From Alkalihalophilus pseudofirmus (GTDB lineage: Bacteria > Bacillota > Bacilli > Bacillales > Bacillaceae_D), in assembly GCF_029094545.1 (NCBI RefSeq), contig NZ_CP117835.1, positions 3,204,001-3,268,000 of the forward strand: DNA of 64,000 nucleotides. Direction: 5' to 3'. The notes beneath the pieces are model-generated. The model made no database searches. It was not told the origin of the DNA and saw nothing but the letters and a program-made list of their open reading frames with translations. Positions 17,599 through 27,106 of this stretch are shown in pieces; positions within the stretch are counted from its first letter, which is position 1, and the number at the start of each line of letters is the position of its first letter. The position numbers and the translations under genes were made by a program.

Positions 17599-18714
17599 TT
17601 AGCGCTGTTCAATTGGAATATATGTTTGTTTAGCCGGTCCTACATATTCAGCACGTGGACGGATTAATCGGTTGTCACTGTATTGCTCTAGAATGTGAGC
17701 TAACCAACCTGATGCACGGCTGACAGCGAAGATTGGCGTAAACAAGTCATGTTTGATCCCAAGACTATGGTAAACACTAGCAGAATAAAAATCAACATTT
17801 GGAAGCAATCCTTTTTCGCCAGTAACCATATCTTCAATCTTAATTGACATGTCATACCACTTAGATTCGCCTGTAATACCGGTTAAACGTTTAGACATTT
17901 CACGTAAGTGTTTCGCACGCGGGTCACCGTTTTTATATACTCGGTGTCCAAAGCCCATAATTTTTTCTTTATTATCAAATGCTTTGCGAATGTATGGTTC
18001 TACATTCTCAACTTGATCAATTTCCATCAGCATAGACATTACAGCTTCGTTCGCACCGCCGTGAAGAGGACCTTTAAGAGCGCCGATTGCCGCTGTAATT
18101 CCAGAATATACATCAGAAAGAGTAGCTACACATACACGTGCAGTAAACGTTGAAGCATTAAGCTCATGGTCAGCATGCAGAACAAGTGCTTTATTAAATG
18201 CATTTACTGCAATTTCGTCCGGCTCTTCACCATTTAGCATGTATAAGAAGTTTGCAGCAAACCCTAAATCCTTGCGAGGAGCAACTGGTTCTTTGCCTTC
18301 ACGCACTCGAGAAAACGCTGTCACAATTGTTGGGATTTGTGCTTGGATCTTAAGCGCCTTTAGTCTGTTCGCTTCTTCTTCCATTACATCTGCACTTTCA
18401 TCAAATAATGCGAGACTTGAAATAGCCGTACGAAGAGCAGCCATCGGATGAACTTCATTGATTGGATATGACTTCATCTGATCAATGATTGCTTGTGGAA
18501 TTTCTGCATGATCAGCAAGCTCTTGAGTAAATGAACGTAATTCATCTTCTTTAGGAAGACGTCCATTCCAAAGCAGGTAAATTACCTCTTCAAAACTCGC
18601 ATTATCTGCTAAATCGTCAATATCATACCCTTGATAGGTTAAGACGCTTTCAATAATTGAACTGACACTTGATGTCGTTGCAACAATTCCTTCTAGACCA
18701 CGAGTTGTACTCAC
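17599..18714 (-). CDS. citZ: CitZ, citrate synthase
   Basis: Condenses acetyl-CoA and oxaloacetate into citrate. 371 residues, the short Gram-positive type. Catalytic residues sit in GPLHGGANEAV (first His), GFGHRVYKNGDPRA (second His) and the later aspartate in NVDFYSASVY. The start is GTG with AAAAGGAGAGATTAAC. First gene of citZ-icd-mdh, with a strong promoter and a downstream cre-like site. Confidence 0.97.
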   Translation of the reverse strand: MSTTRGLEGIVATTSSVSSIIESVLTYQGYDIDDLADNASFEEVIYLLWNGRLPKEDELRSFTQELADHAEIPQAIIDQMKSYPINEVHPMAALRTAISSLALFDESADVMEEEANRLKALKIQAQIPTIVTAFSRVREGKEPVAPRKDLGFAANFLYMLNGEEPDEIAVNAFNKALVLHADHELNASTFTARVCVATLSDVYSGITAAIGALKGPLHGGANEAVMSMLMEIDQVENVEPYIRKAFDNKEKIMGFGHRVYKNGDPRAKHLREMSKRLTGITGESKWYDMSIKIEDMVTGEKGLLPNVDFYSASVYHSLGIKHDLFTPIFAVSRASGWLAHILEQYSDNRLIRPRAEYVGPAKQTYIPIEQR

Positions 18715-18755
18715 GTTAATCTCTCCTTTTCCCTAATTATCTTTTTTCATCTTTC

Positions 18756-18769
18756 GGTAAATGCTTACA
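18756..18769 (-). promoter_or_regulatory. cre-like CcpA site in the citZ leader
   Basis: TGTAAGCATTTACC on the minus strand is close to the cre consensus TGTAAGCGCTTACA and lies about 50 bases downstream of the predicted citZ start, a roadblock position. citZ is under carbon catabolite control in B. subtilis. Confidence 0.5.
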
Positions 18770-18823
18770 TTTCCAATTAAAAAAAGAAATGTGCGCTATG
18801 TAGGAAGGATGTACACAAGCACC

Positions 18824-18852
18824 ATTATAAACATTTTTTACACTTTTGTGAA
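18824..18852 (-). promoter_or_regulatory. Sigma-A promoter of citZ
   Basis: TTCACA, 17-base spacer, TATAAT on the minus strand. Confidence 0.8.
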
Positions 18853-18879
18853 CGTTTAAATAGTAATTAAATTGAATCA

Positions 18880-18918
18880 TTTTAAAACTATCACTACATT
18901 TAGTATTCTGATAGTTTT
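18880..18918 (-). terminator. Terminator of ytwI
   Basis: AAAACTATCA/TGATAGTTTT inverted repeat with a T-rich end, 15 bases after the ytwI stop. Confidence 0.75.
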
Positions 18919-18932
18919 AATCAGCAGCGGTC

Positions 18933-19418
18933 TTACCCGCCTAAATTTGAAAAGAATTGTACAACCCTCATCGCTAGATAAGCAATGCCCGCACCGATTA
19001 AGGGACCTACTGCGACTCCATTAAATAGGGCAACCGCCAAGATCGTACCAAACACCAATGCCGTTGTAATATGAGGATCATTTTTTAAAAGGTCAATTCC
19101 ACTTGCTGCAATGAGTGCAACAAGAATGCCTGAGGCTAATGCAATCCACGCATAGGAAGACCGCACTGCTTCACCAAGTTGTTTAAAACCAATGTCACCT
19201 GTAACAATCGGCGTTAAAACCGCTATCGTTATAACAGTGACTCCTATATTAATCCCCTTTTGTTGGAAAATTGGAAATAATTTATCGCCAAGCCCTACCC
19301 ATTTTATAATAAGCAAGAATCCAACAGCAACTAATAGAGATTGGTTTTTAGCAAGAAGGGCAACGGCAAGTAGAATCAGCATAAATAACGTTGCTTGTGA
19401 AAACAAGTTTGTACCCAA
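18933..19418 (-). CDS. ytwI: YtwI, DUF441 (UPF0756) membrane protein
   Basis: Integral membrane protein of unknown function. 161 residues with about four membrane helices; the stretch GVTVITIAVLTPIVTGDIG and the C-terminal AVGPLIGAGIAYLAMR are characteristic of B. subtilis YtwI. The start is TTG: AAGGAGG lies just upstream. A second TTG five codons later aligns with the family start, so the exact N-terminus is uncertain. It lies between fxsA and citZ; ytvI, its B. subtilis neighbour, is absent here. Confidence 0.88.
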   Translation of the reverse strand: MGTNLFSQATLFMLILLAVALLAKNQSLLVAVGFLLIIKWVGLGDKLFPIFQQKGINIGVTVITIAVLTPIVTGDIGFKQLGEAVRSSYAWIALASGILVALIAASGIDLLKNDPHITTALVFGTILAVALFNGVAVGPLIGAGIAYLAMRVVQFFSNLGG

Positions 19419-19517
19419 CCTTCCTCCTTAGCAATTCTACTTTATCATATCATAGTTTTGAAAATTCCGCCATGTTTCACGCTTTTGCTACAAATTGGGA
19501 AATGTTTCATATGAAAA

Positions 19518-19551
19518 GAAAATAAAAACCACAGCTTTATATGCTGTGGTT
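19518..19551 (-). terminator. Terminator overlapping the fxsA stop
   Basis: AACCACAGC/GCTGTGGTT with a 7-base loop then TTTTATTTT; the stem starts in the fxsA stop codon. Confidence 0.9.
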
Positions 19552-19945
19552 ATCGTCTAGACATAATTATAAAATTGCCATTTTTAATCATTTTATTAAA
19601 GATCGAGAGCAGGAAGCCTTTTGCAATCCCGCGAGTTGCTGGGATTAGCAGAAAGAAACCTATCGCATCTGTAATAAATCCCGGGGTTAAGAGAACAACT
19701 CCCCCAACTAAAATACAAATACCATCAAGCATTACACTGCTAGGCAGCTGACCTTGACTCGCTTGAAGCTGAGCTACTCGAATCGCTTGAAGCCCTTCTT
19801 TTTTGGCAAGCCATGCCCCGAGTACTCCTGTTAAAATGATAAGAGCAATGGTAGGCCACACACCGATCGTATTGCCAGATAGAATAAGAACGGCAATTTC
19901 TAGGGCAGGAACGATAATAATTAGTAATAAGAGGATTCTAAACAT
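19550..19945 (-). CDS. fxsA: FxsA-family membrane protein
   Basis: Small membrane protein of the FxsA family; the E. coli member, when overproduced, relieves exclusion of phage T7 by the F plasmid, but the normal role is unknown. 131 residues, hydrophobic segments at about 4-24, 28-47 and 74-100. The family signature GAWLAKKEGLQAIR is at about 44-57 and LLTPGFITDAIGFFLLIP follows near 83-100. It corresponds to ytzA of B. subtilis, downstream of pyk. Confidence 0.9.
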   Translation of the reverse strand: MFRILLLLIIIVPALEIAVLILSGNTIGVWPTIALIILTGVLGAWLAKKEGLQAIRVAQLQASQGQLPSSVMLDGICILVGGVVLLTPGFITDAIGFFLLIPATRGIAKGFLLSIFNKMIKNGNFIIMSRR

Positions 19946-19989
19946 CGTTCTCTCCTTTATTTATAAGTCATGCACCCAAAACACATGTG

Positions 19990-20026
19990 ATAAAAAAAGA
20001 GAGAAGGAAAAATCCCTTCTCCCTAC
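19990..20026 (-). terminator. Terminator of pfkA-pyk
   Basis: GAGAAGG and CCTTCTC arms with a T7 tract on the minus strand, just after the pyk stop. Confidence 0.88.
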
Positions 20027-20032
20027 ATCTTA

Positions 20033-21787
20033 TTATAATACACTTGCATGTCCTCTGTAAATGTCACCGCGTGCGCCGTCTACTGTAATCTCTTCACCAT
20101 CTTTGAATAGATCAAGTGCATTAACCACACCAACAATCACAGGTGTGCTTAGACTTAAACCGACTACTGCAGCGTGAGACGTTAGACCGCCTTCTTCTGT
20201 AATAACAGCTGCTGCCTTTTCAAAGGCCGGGATCATGTCTTTATCTGTGCTGTACGTGACAAGAATAGAACCTTCTTTTACCTTTTCATTAGCTTCTTGC
20301 GCATTTTGAGCTACGACTACTTTACCTGAAGCTGAACGACGGCCAATCCCTTGACCTTTAGCCACAACTTCTCCAATTACATGTACTTTCATCAAGTTCG
20401 TCGTACCAGTTTCGCCTACAGGAACACCCGCCGTAATAACGACAAGATCTCCTTGACCAATTTGACCCGCTTGTACGGCCGTATTTACCGTTGTATCGAG
20501 CATTTCATCTGTTGTTTGAGCTGTTTGACCCATTAGCGGGAATACACCCCATACAAGGCTTAATGTGCGCATAACACGCTCATTGCTTGTCACCGCAATG
20601 ATTGGAGACTCTGGACGGTATTTAGCTACGACACGAGCTGTGTAACCACTCTCTGTAGCTGTTAGTATAGCTGATGCATTCAAATTAAATGCAGCATGAG
20701 CTACAGACTGGCTGATTGCACTTGTAATCGAAGGACGCGTTTCCTTTGTATGCTTAGAAAGAATCGCTTGATAGTTTAGTGCTTGTTCTGTACGAGCAGC
20801 AATGTTGTTCATTGTCTGCACAGCTTCTACAGGATAATCACCTGCTGCTGTTTCCCCTGAAAGCATAATCGCATCTGTACCATCAAAAATAGCATTTGCG
20901 ACATCACTCGCCTCAGCACGAGTCGGACGAGGATTGCGCTGCATAGAATCAAGCATTTGTGTAGCTGTAATAACAGGTTTTGCTACTGCATTACATTTTT
21001 TAATTAATTCTTTTTGTACAAGCGGAACTTCTTCTGCTGGGATTTCCACACCTAAATCTCCGCGAGCAACCATTAATCCATCAGACACTTCAAGGATTTC
21101 ATCAATATTGTCGACACCTTCTTGGTTTTCAATCTTAGGGATAATCTGGATGTCAGTTGCTTGATTCTGCTCAAGAAGTTCACGAATCTCAAGCACATCC
21201 GATGCACGGCGTACAAATGAAGCGGCGATAAAGTCTACCCCTTGTTCAATACCAAATTTAATATCAGCCGTATCTTTTTCAGTGATACCAGGAAGCTTCA
21301 CACTTACATTAGGGACGTTAACACCTTTTTTGTTTTTAAGAGTACCGCTATTTAAAACTTTTGTTTCAATTTCTTTCTCTCTAACTTCTACAACCTCTAA
21401 TCCAATCAGGCCGTCATCAAGCAAGATTTTTGAACCCGGATGCACATCTTGAACAAGTCCAGGGTATGTAATCGAAATCTTCTCTGCATTGCCTACTACT
21501 TCTTCCATTGAGACAACAAGGCTTTGACCTGCTTTTAATTCAGCAACGCCGCCTTCTAGTGTCTGTGTGCGAATTTCAGGACCTTTCGTATCAAGTAAGA
21601 TCGCTACTGTTTTGCCTGTGCGCTTACTCGCTTCACGGATGTTTTCAATTCTCGCACCGTGTTCTTCAAAATCACCGTGAGAAAAGTTTAATCTTGCAAC
21701 GTTCATTCCAGCTTCTATTAATTCAACCAACGTATCAATCTGCTCACTCGCTGGACCAATCGTACATACAATTTTCGTTTTACGCAT
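20033..21787 (-). CDS. pyk: Pyk, pyruvate kinase with C-terminal PEP-utilising domain
   Basis: Transfers phosphate from phosphoenolpyruvate to ADP. 584 residues: catalytic barrel with [24 protein letters not shown] and [11 protein letters not shown], then the allosteric domain to about 470, then an extra C-terminal domain with [11 protein letters not shown] typical of Bacillus enzymes. That segment resembles the phosphohistidine domain of PEP-utilising enzymes and has the THAA-type histidine as SHAA. It lies 51 bases after pfkA, one operon. Confidence 0.98.
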   Translation of the reverse strand: MRKTKIVCTIGPASEQIDTLVELIEAGMNVARLNFSHGDFEEHGARIENIREASKRTGKTVAILLDTKGPEIRTQTLEGGVAELKAGQSLVVSMEEVVGNAEKISITYPGLVQDVHPGSKILLDDGLIGLEVVEVREKEIETKVLNSGTLKNKKGVNVPNVSVKLPGITEKDTADIKFGIEQGVDFIAASFVRRASDVLEIRELLEQNQATDIQIIPKIENQEGVDNIDEILEVSDGLMVARGDLGVEIPAEEVPLVQKELIKKCNAVAKPVITATQMLDSMQRNPRPTRAEASDVANAIFDGTDAIMLSGETAAGDYPVEAVQTMNNIAARTEQALNYQAILSKHTKETRPSITSAISQSVAHAAFNLNASAILTATESGYTARVVAKYRPESPIIAVTSNERVMRTLSLVWGVFPLMGQTAQTTDEMLDTTVNTAVQAGQIGQGDLVVITAGVPVGETGTTNLMKVHVIGEVVAKGQGIGRRSASGKVVVAQNAQEANEKVKEGSILVTYSTDKDMIPAFEKAAAVITEEGGLTSHAAVVGLSLSTPVIVGVVNALDLFKDGEEITVDGARGDIYRGHASVL

Positions 21788-21838
21788 ATTCTGCCTCCTG
21801 TAATTGCTGATCTACTATCTAGAATCTATTTTTTGGGG

Positions 21839-22825
<987 letters not shown>

Positions 22826-22828
22826 TTA

Positions 22829-22857
22829 TATATCTAAAAGAGACCTTAAATTGACAA
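22829..22857 (-). promoter_or_regulatory. Probable sigma-A promoter of pfkA-pyk
   Basis: TTGTCA, 17-base spacer, GATATA on the minus strand; the -10 hexamer is imperfect. Confidence 0.5.
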
Positions 22858-22969
22858 TCCCTTTTTTTACAAGGTGCCAAACCTACATTCTTCGTGCTTT
22901 CCACCTATTATCATGCTCTCATTTTAAAAAAATACCACTTAAATCAACTGAACACAATACAGATGCTTC

Positions 22970-23008
22970 CAAAACAAAAAGTGCTTTCTATAATCCAGAA
23001 AGCACTTT
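22970..23008 (-). terminator. Terminator of the accDA operon
   Basis: AAAGTGCTTTCT/AGAAAGCACTTT with a 7-base loop and T-rich tail, 4 bases after the accA stop. Confidence 0.9.
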
Positions 23009-23011
23009 ACC

Positions 23012-23989
23012 TTATTCTACGCCAATGGTATCGTTTACAAACGTAAATTGTCCGATTTTTTTGTATTTTTGATAACGTGTATTCACCAGCTCATCTTTTG
23101 ATAATTTTTCCAAATCTTCTAGTGATTCATGCAGCAGTTGATCCATTGCTTCTGCTTGGCTTTTCACATCTCGGTGAGCCCCGCCTTTTGCTTCACGGAT
23201 AATTCCATCGATGATTCCTAATTCTTTAAGATCAGGTGCTGTAATCTTCATCGTTTCAGCAGCTTTTTGGGCGAGAGACGCATCTTTCCATAGAAGCGCC
23301 GCTGCTCCTTCTGGTGAAATAACAGAGTAAGTAGAATTCTCGAGCATGAAAATACGATCTCCTACTCCAAGTGCCAATGCTCCGCCGCTTCCGCCTTCAC
23401 CGATGACAATGCAAATCACAGGCACAGTCAAACCAGCCATTTCAAGCAAGTTTCTTGCAATCGCTTCACTTTGGCCTCTTTCCTCTGCTGCCATACCAGG
23501 GTATGCACCTTTTGTATCAATAAAGCACACAATTGGACGATTAAACTTTTCTGCTTGTTTCATCAAACGAAGCGCTTTGCGGTAGCCTTCAGGATGAGGC
23601 ATTCCGAAATTTCGGCGAATATTTTCTTTCGTATCTTTTCCTCTTTGGTGTCCAATGACTGTAACTGGCTTCCCGTGATACTTTGCAATACCGCCGACAA
23701 TAGCAGCATCATCTCCATATAAGCGGTCCCCATGCATTTCAAGGAAATCTGTAAATAAATGCTCAATGTAATCAAGGGTAGTTGGACGGTCGCTATGCCT
23801 TGCTATTTGAACACGTTCCCATGGCTGGAGATTGCCGTAAATATCTTTTTCTAATTGTTGAAGTCTTTTCTCAAGCTTCTCGATTTCATCACTTAAATCA
23901 ATTTCTTTTTCACTTGTAAACGCTTTAAGTTCTGTAATCTTGTCTCTTAATTCAACAATCGGCTTTTCAAAACCTAGTTCACTTGCCAT
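23012..23989 (-). CDS. accA: AccA, acetyl-CoA carboxylase carboxyltransferase alpha subunit
   Basis: With AccD transfers carboxyl from biotin to acetyl-CoA, giving malonyl-CoA for fatty acid synthesis. 325 residues. An N-terminal helical region (about 1-50) precedes the crotonase-like core; [20 protein letters not shown] and [15 protein letters not shown] are the conserved acyl-binding segments. ATG with GGAGGTGTAGAAA. It starts 13 bases after accD. Confidence 0.97.
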   Translation of the reverse strand: MASELGFEKPIVELRDKITELKAFTSEKEIDLSDEIEKLEKRLQQLEKDIYGNLQPWERVQIARHSDRPTTLDYIEHLFTDFLEMHGDRLYGDDAAIVGGIAKYHGKPVTVIGHQRGKDTKENIRRNFGMPHPEGYRKALRLMKQAEKFNRPIVCFIDTKGAYPGMAAEERGQSEAIARNLLEMAGLTVPVICIVIGEGGSGGALALGVGDRIFMLENSTYSVISPEGAAALLWKDASLAQKAAETMKITAPDLKELGIIDGIIREAKGGAHRDVKSQAEAMDQLLHESLEDLEKLSKDELVNTRYQKYKKIGQFTFVNDTIGVE

Positions 23990-24002
23990 TTTCTACACCT
24001 CC

Positions 24003-24851
24003 TTATGCATGTTGATGAATATCTAATATAGTCGTAAGGACTTTTTTCATTTCTTTACGAGACACAACACGATCAAGCTGTCCATGTTTTAATAGGAATT
24101 CAGCAGTTTGGAAATCATCTGGAAGCTCCTGGCGAATCGTTTGTTCAATAATTCTTCTGCCGGCAAACCCAATTAACGCACCTGGTTCAGCAAAATTATA
24201 ATCACCAAGAGAAGCAAAACTCGCCGATACCCCTCCAGTAGTTGGGTGCGTCATAATTGAAATAAACAAACCGCCATTACGATGTAGCTTTTGAAGGGCA
24301 GCGCTTGTTTTAGCCATTTGCATTAAGCTAAGTACACCTTCTTGCATACGAGCTCCACCTGAGGCTGAGAACAATAAGAAAGGATAGTCTTTTTCAATAG
24401 CCGCTTCGATCGCCCTTGTGATCTTCTCACCAACGACAGAACCCATGCTTCCCATACGAAAACGTGCATCCATTACTGCAATGACTGCAGGAAACCCATT
24501 AATGTCTCCCTCGCCAGTGACCACGGCTTCGTTTAGGTTTGTTTTTACTCGGTCCGCTTCAAGTTTTTCTTCATACGTTGGGAAATCAAGCGGATTCTTC
24601 CCAATCATACCTTTGTCGTATTCAACAAAGCTGCCTTCATCAAACAAGCTTTCCATTCTCTCATAAGCACTCATACGATGATGATGACCGCATGAAGCAC
24701 ATACATTTAGATTTTTCTTTAACTCTTTTGTATACATGATGGTACGACATGACGGACATTTCGTCATTAAGCCTTCTGGTACTTCTTGCTTTGCACGCTC
24801 TGACGGAATCGTTGCATATCGTTTCTTTTTAGTGAATAAATCCTTAAGCAT
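24003..24851 (-). CDS. accD: AccD, acetyl-CoA carboxylase carboxyltransferase beta subunit
   Basis: Partner of AccA. 282 residues. The zinc ribbon has CPSC near 32-35 and CASCGHHH near 51-58. The catalytic domain contains [20 protein letters not shown] and [14 protein letters not shown]. The ATG is preceded by GAGGTGCTGAG. It lies 83 bases after the GntR-type gene and directly before accA. Confidence 0.97.
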   Translation of the reverse strand: MLKDLFTKKKRYATIPSERAKQEVPEGLMTKCPSCRTIMYTKELKKNLNVCASCGHHHRMSAYERMESLFDEGSFVEYDKGMIGKNPLDFPTYEEKLEADRVKTNLNEAVVTGEGDINGFPAVIAVMDARFRMGSMGSVVGEKITRAIEAAIEKDYPFLLFSASGGARMQEGVLSLMQMAKTSAALQKLHRNGGLFISIMTHPTTGGVSASFASLGDYNFAEPGALIGFAGRRIIEQTIRQELPDDFQTAEFLLKHGQLDRVVSRKEMKKVLTTILDIHQHA

Positions 24852-24934
24852 CTCAGCACCTCACTAGCTTCGGAGCCATATTTTTTAGAGCATATGATCA
24901 CTTGTCCTAAAATAGTACAACCTTATTAACTTAT

Positions 24935-25600
24935 TTAAAAACGACTATTTTCCAGGTGATTGCGCAACGCATCGAGTGCATCTTCTAACCTCTGGTCAAC
25001 TAACGCTTGATAAATGGCTTCATGTTCACAAATGGAAGCCTCAGGACGTCCTTCTCGTTTGAGAGATTCTCTGATTGCTACTTTGTTATACTCAACCAAA
25101 GAAACCCAGATGTTAAGCAGCAGCCTGTTCCCGCAAGCTTCTACAATTGTTTTATGAAACAAATAATCTTCATCAACCGGGAAATCACCATGCTCCCATT
25201 CTTCCCTAGACTGATCAATTAAAGACCTGAGTTTGAGAAGCGTCTCAGGAGTCATTCTTCCAAATGCTAAACGTGTCGCTTCTAGTTCTACAATTCGCCT
25301 AGTTTCAGTTAAATCCTGCTTAGCACTTTCCTCTTTTAATAAAAATGAAAGAATGATGTTCACAAGGCGGTGACTATTTGCTGGCTTTAAAAATGTCCCC
25401 TCTCCTCTTCTGGTTTCGATCAAATCTAATAATTCTAATGCCCGAAGAGCCTCACGCACAGAGGAGCGACCGACATTAAGCCGGTCGCTCAACTCGCGCT
25501 CTGAGGGGAGACGATCACCTTGTTTTAAATTATCCTCTTCCATAATCTCATTGATTTTATTAATAATCTCAATGTAGATTTTTGGCTGATGGAGTGACAT
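24935..25600 (-). CDS. FadR-subfamily GntR transcriptional regulator
   Basis: 221 residues: an N-terminal winged helix (about 10-75, LPSERELSDRLNVGRSSVREALRALE is the typical recognition region) and a C-terminal FCD ligand domain (about 90-215) with the metal-binding D/H pattern EDYLFHKTI and CEHEAIYQAL. The ligand is unknown. It sits between the malic enzyme and accDA genes in one orientation. A perfect palindrome of FadR type (TGGTCAGACCA) lies just downstream of the operon promoter, suggesting autoregulation and joint control of malic enzyme and malonyl-CoA supply (inference). Confidence 0.88.
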   Translation of the reverse strand: MSLHQPKIYIEIINKINEIMEEDNLKQGDRLPSERELSDRLNVGRSSVREALRALELLDLIETRRGEGTFLKPANSHRLVNIILSFLLKEESAKQDLTETRRIVELEATRLAFGRMTPETLLKLRSLIDQSREEWEHGDFPVDEDYLFHKTIVEACGNRLLLNIWVSLVEYNKVAIRESLKREGRPEASICEHEAIYQALVDQRLEDALDALRNHLENSRF

Positions 25601-25632
25601 GAGTCAACCTCTCCTCATTTTCAACTACCTTT

Positions 25633-26871
25633 TTAGTCTTGACCAATTACAGCAAGCTGACGAGTTTTTTCAGCAACTTGTTCAGGGTCAACTTTTAAAC
25701 GCGCTACGCCTGTTTCCATCGCCGTTTTCGCCACTGCTGCAGCTACAGCTGGAGCTACACGCGGGTCAAATGGAGCTGGAATCACATAATCTGATGACAG
25801 GTCTGCTTCTGCTACTAAATCAGCAATAGCATATACCGCTGCTACTTTCATTTCTTCGTTAATATGTGTAGCACGAACATCCAGCGCTCCGCGGAAAATA
25901 CCTGGGAATGCTAAAACGTTGTTTACTTGGTTCGGGAAGTCTGAACGTCCTGTTCCAATGACTTTTGCACCTGCAGCTTTAGCATTTTCAGGCATAATTT
26001 CTGGAACTGGGTTAGCCATTGCAAAAATAACAGGGTCTGCATTCATTGTTTGAATCATTTCTTCAGTTAAAGCACCAGCAACAGATACACCAATAAATAC
26101 ATCTGCTCCTTTAATTACATCCGAAAGACTGCCTTCAAGACGGTCACGATTAGTAAATTTAGCTACTTCAGCTTTCACATCGTTCATTCCGTGAGAGCGT
26201 CCATCAAAAATAGCACCTTTAGAGTCACACATAATAATGTCGCGGACACCCATACGCTGCATCAATTTAATGATGGCAATCCCAGCTGAACCAGCGCCAT
26301 TTGCAACAACTTTAATCTCAGACATTTTCTTGCCTGTAATCTTTAACGCATTAATTAAACCAGCAAGCGTTACGATCGCTGTCCCATGTTGGTCGTCATG
26401 GAACACAGGGATATTTGCTTCTTTTTTAAGACGTTCTTCAATTTCAAAGCAGCTCGGTGCCGCGATATCTTCTAAGTTCACTCCGCCAAAAGTCGGCTCC
26501 ATTAATTTCACTGTCTCAACAATCGTATCGACATCTGTTGAGCGCAGGCAAATAGGGAACGCATCTACGCCTGCGAAAGATTTAAATAGAACTGCTTTAC
26601 CTTCCATAACAGGAAGTGAGGCTTCAGGACCAATATTTCCAAGTCCAAGCACCGCTGTACCGTTACTTACTACCGCAACCATATTACCTTTCATTGTATA
26701 TTCATAAACGGATTCAACATCTTCAAAAATCTCTTTGCAAGGCTCTGCAACACCTGGTGAGTAAGCAAGGCTTAGATCCCGAGCATTTTTTACAGGCACC
26801 TTTGATTTTGATTCTAATTTCCCTTGGTTAGCGCGATGCATATGCAGCGCTTCCTCTCTTGTTGTTGGCAC
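25633..26871 (-). CDS. ytsJ: YtsJ-type malic enzyme
   Basis: Oxidative decarboxylation of malate to pyruvate; the B. subtilis counterpart YtsJ uses NADP. About 412 residues. Conserved LAYSPGVAEPCKEI, the NAD(P)-binding VVANGAGSAGIAIIKL and metal-site FHDDQHGTA are present. Two GTG starts are possible; the inner one at 26871 is best spaced from AAAAGGAGA. Head of the ytsJ-gntR-accD-accA array; NADPH and pyruvate made here could feed fatty acid synthesis. Confidence 0.94.
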   Translation of the reverse strand: MPTTREEALHMHRANQGKLESKSKVPVKNARDLSLAYSPGVAEPCKEIFEDVESVYEYTMKGNMVAVVSNGTAVLGLGNIGPEASLPVMEGKAVLFKSFAGVDAFPICLRSTDVDTIVETVKLMEPTFGGVNLEDIAAPSCFEIEERLKKEANIPVFHDDQHGTAIVTLAGLINALKITGKKMSEIKVVANGAGSAGIAIIKLMQRMGVRDIIMCDSKGAIFDGRSHGMNDVKAEVAKFTNRDRLEGSLSDVIKGADVFIGVSVAGALTEEMIQTMNADPVIFAMANPVPEIMPENAKAAGAKVIGTGRSDFPNQVNNVLAFPGIFRGALDVRATHINEEMKVAAVYAIADLVAEADLSSDYVIPAPFDPRVAPAVAAAVAKTAMETGVARLKVDPEQVAEKTRQLAVIGQD

Positions 26872-26959
26872 AACAGACACTCTCCTTTTAGTTCGGCAGC
26901 AAGACCGTTTTTTTTATTTTTATCACTTGTCCAATTTCATGATCGACAGAACAGAAAAT

Positions 26960-26970
26960 TGGTCTGACCA
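26960..26970 (-). promoter_or_regulatory. FadR-type operator upstream of ytsJ
   Basis: TGGTCAGACCA is a perfect 11-bp palindrome of the TGGTNNGACCA class bound by FadR-subfamily GntR proteins. It lies at about +9 to +19 of the predicted transcript, where repressor binding would block elongation. Confidence 0.6.
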
Positions 26971-26985
26971 CCAAAATCATTCTTA

Positions 26986-27014
26986 ATTATAAACAAAACT
27001 AAATCGATCAACAA
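26986..27014 (-). promoter_or_regulatory. Sigma-A promoter of ytsJ-gntR-accDA
   Basis: TTGTTG, 17-base spacer, TATAAT on the minus strand. Confidence 0.65.
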
Positions 27015-27106
27015 GGGGGTAATTACTTGAAAGCCTTTACGAGCCCCTTATCTAAGACCGCTTATTCATATGGTTCATTTATCATATCGTGTAAACGGAA
27101 GATGCG

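Noticed and set aside
19550-19945. FxsA as a phage-defence gene
   Set aside because: The name comes from an overexpression effect in E. coli; the gene is part of the conserved core chromosome here.
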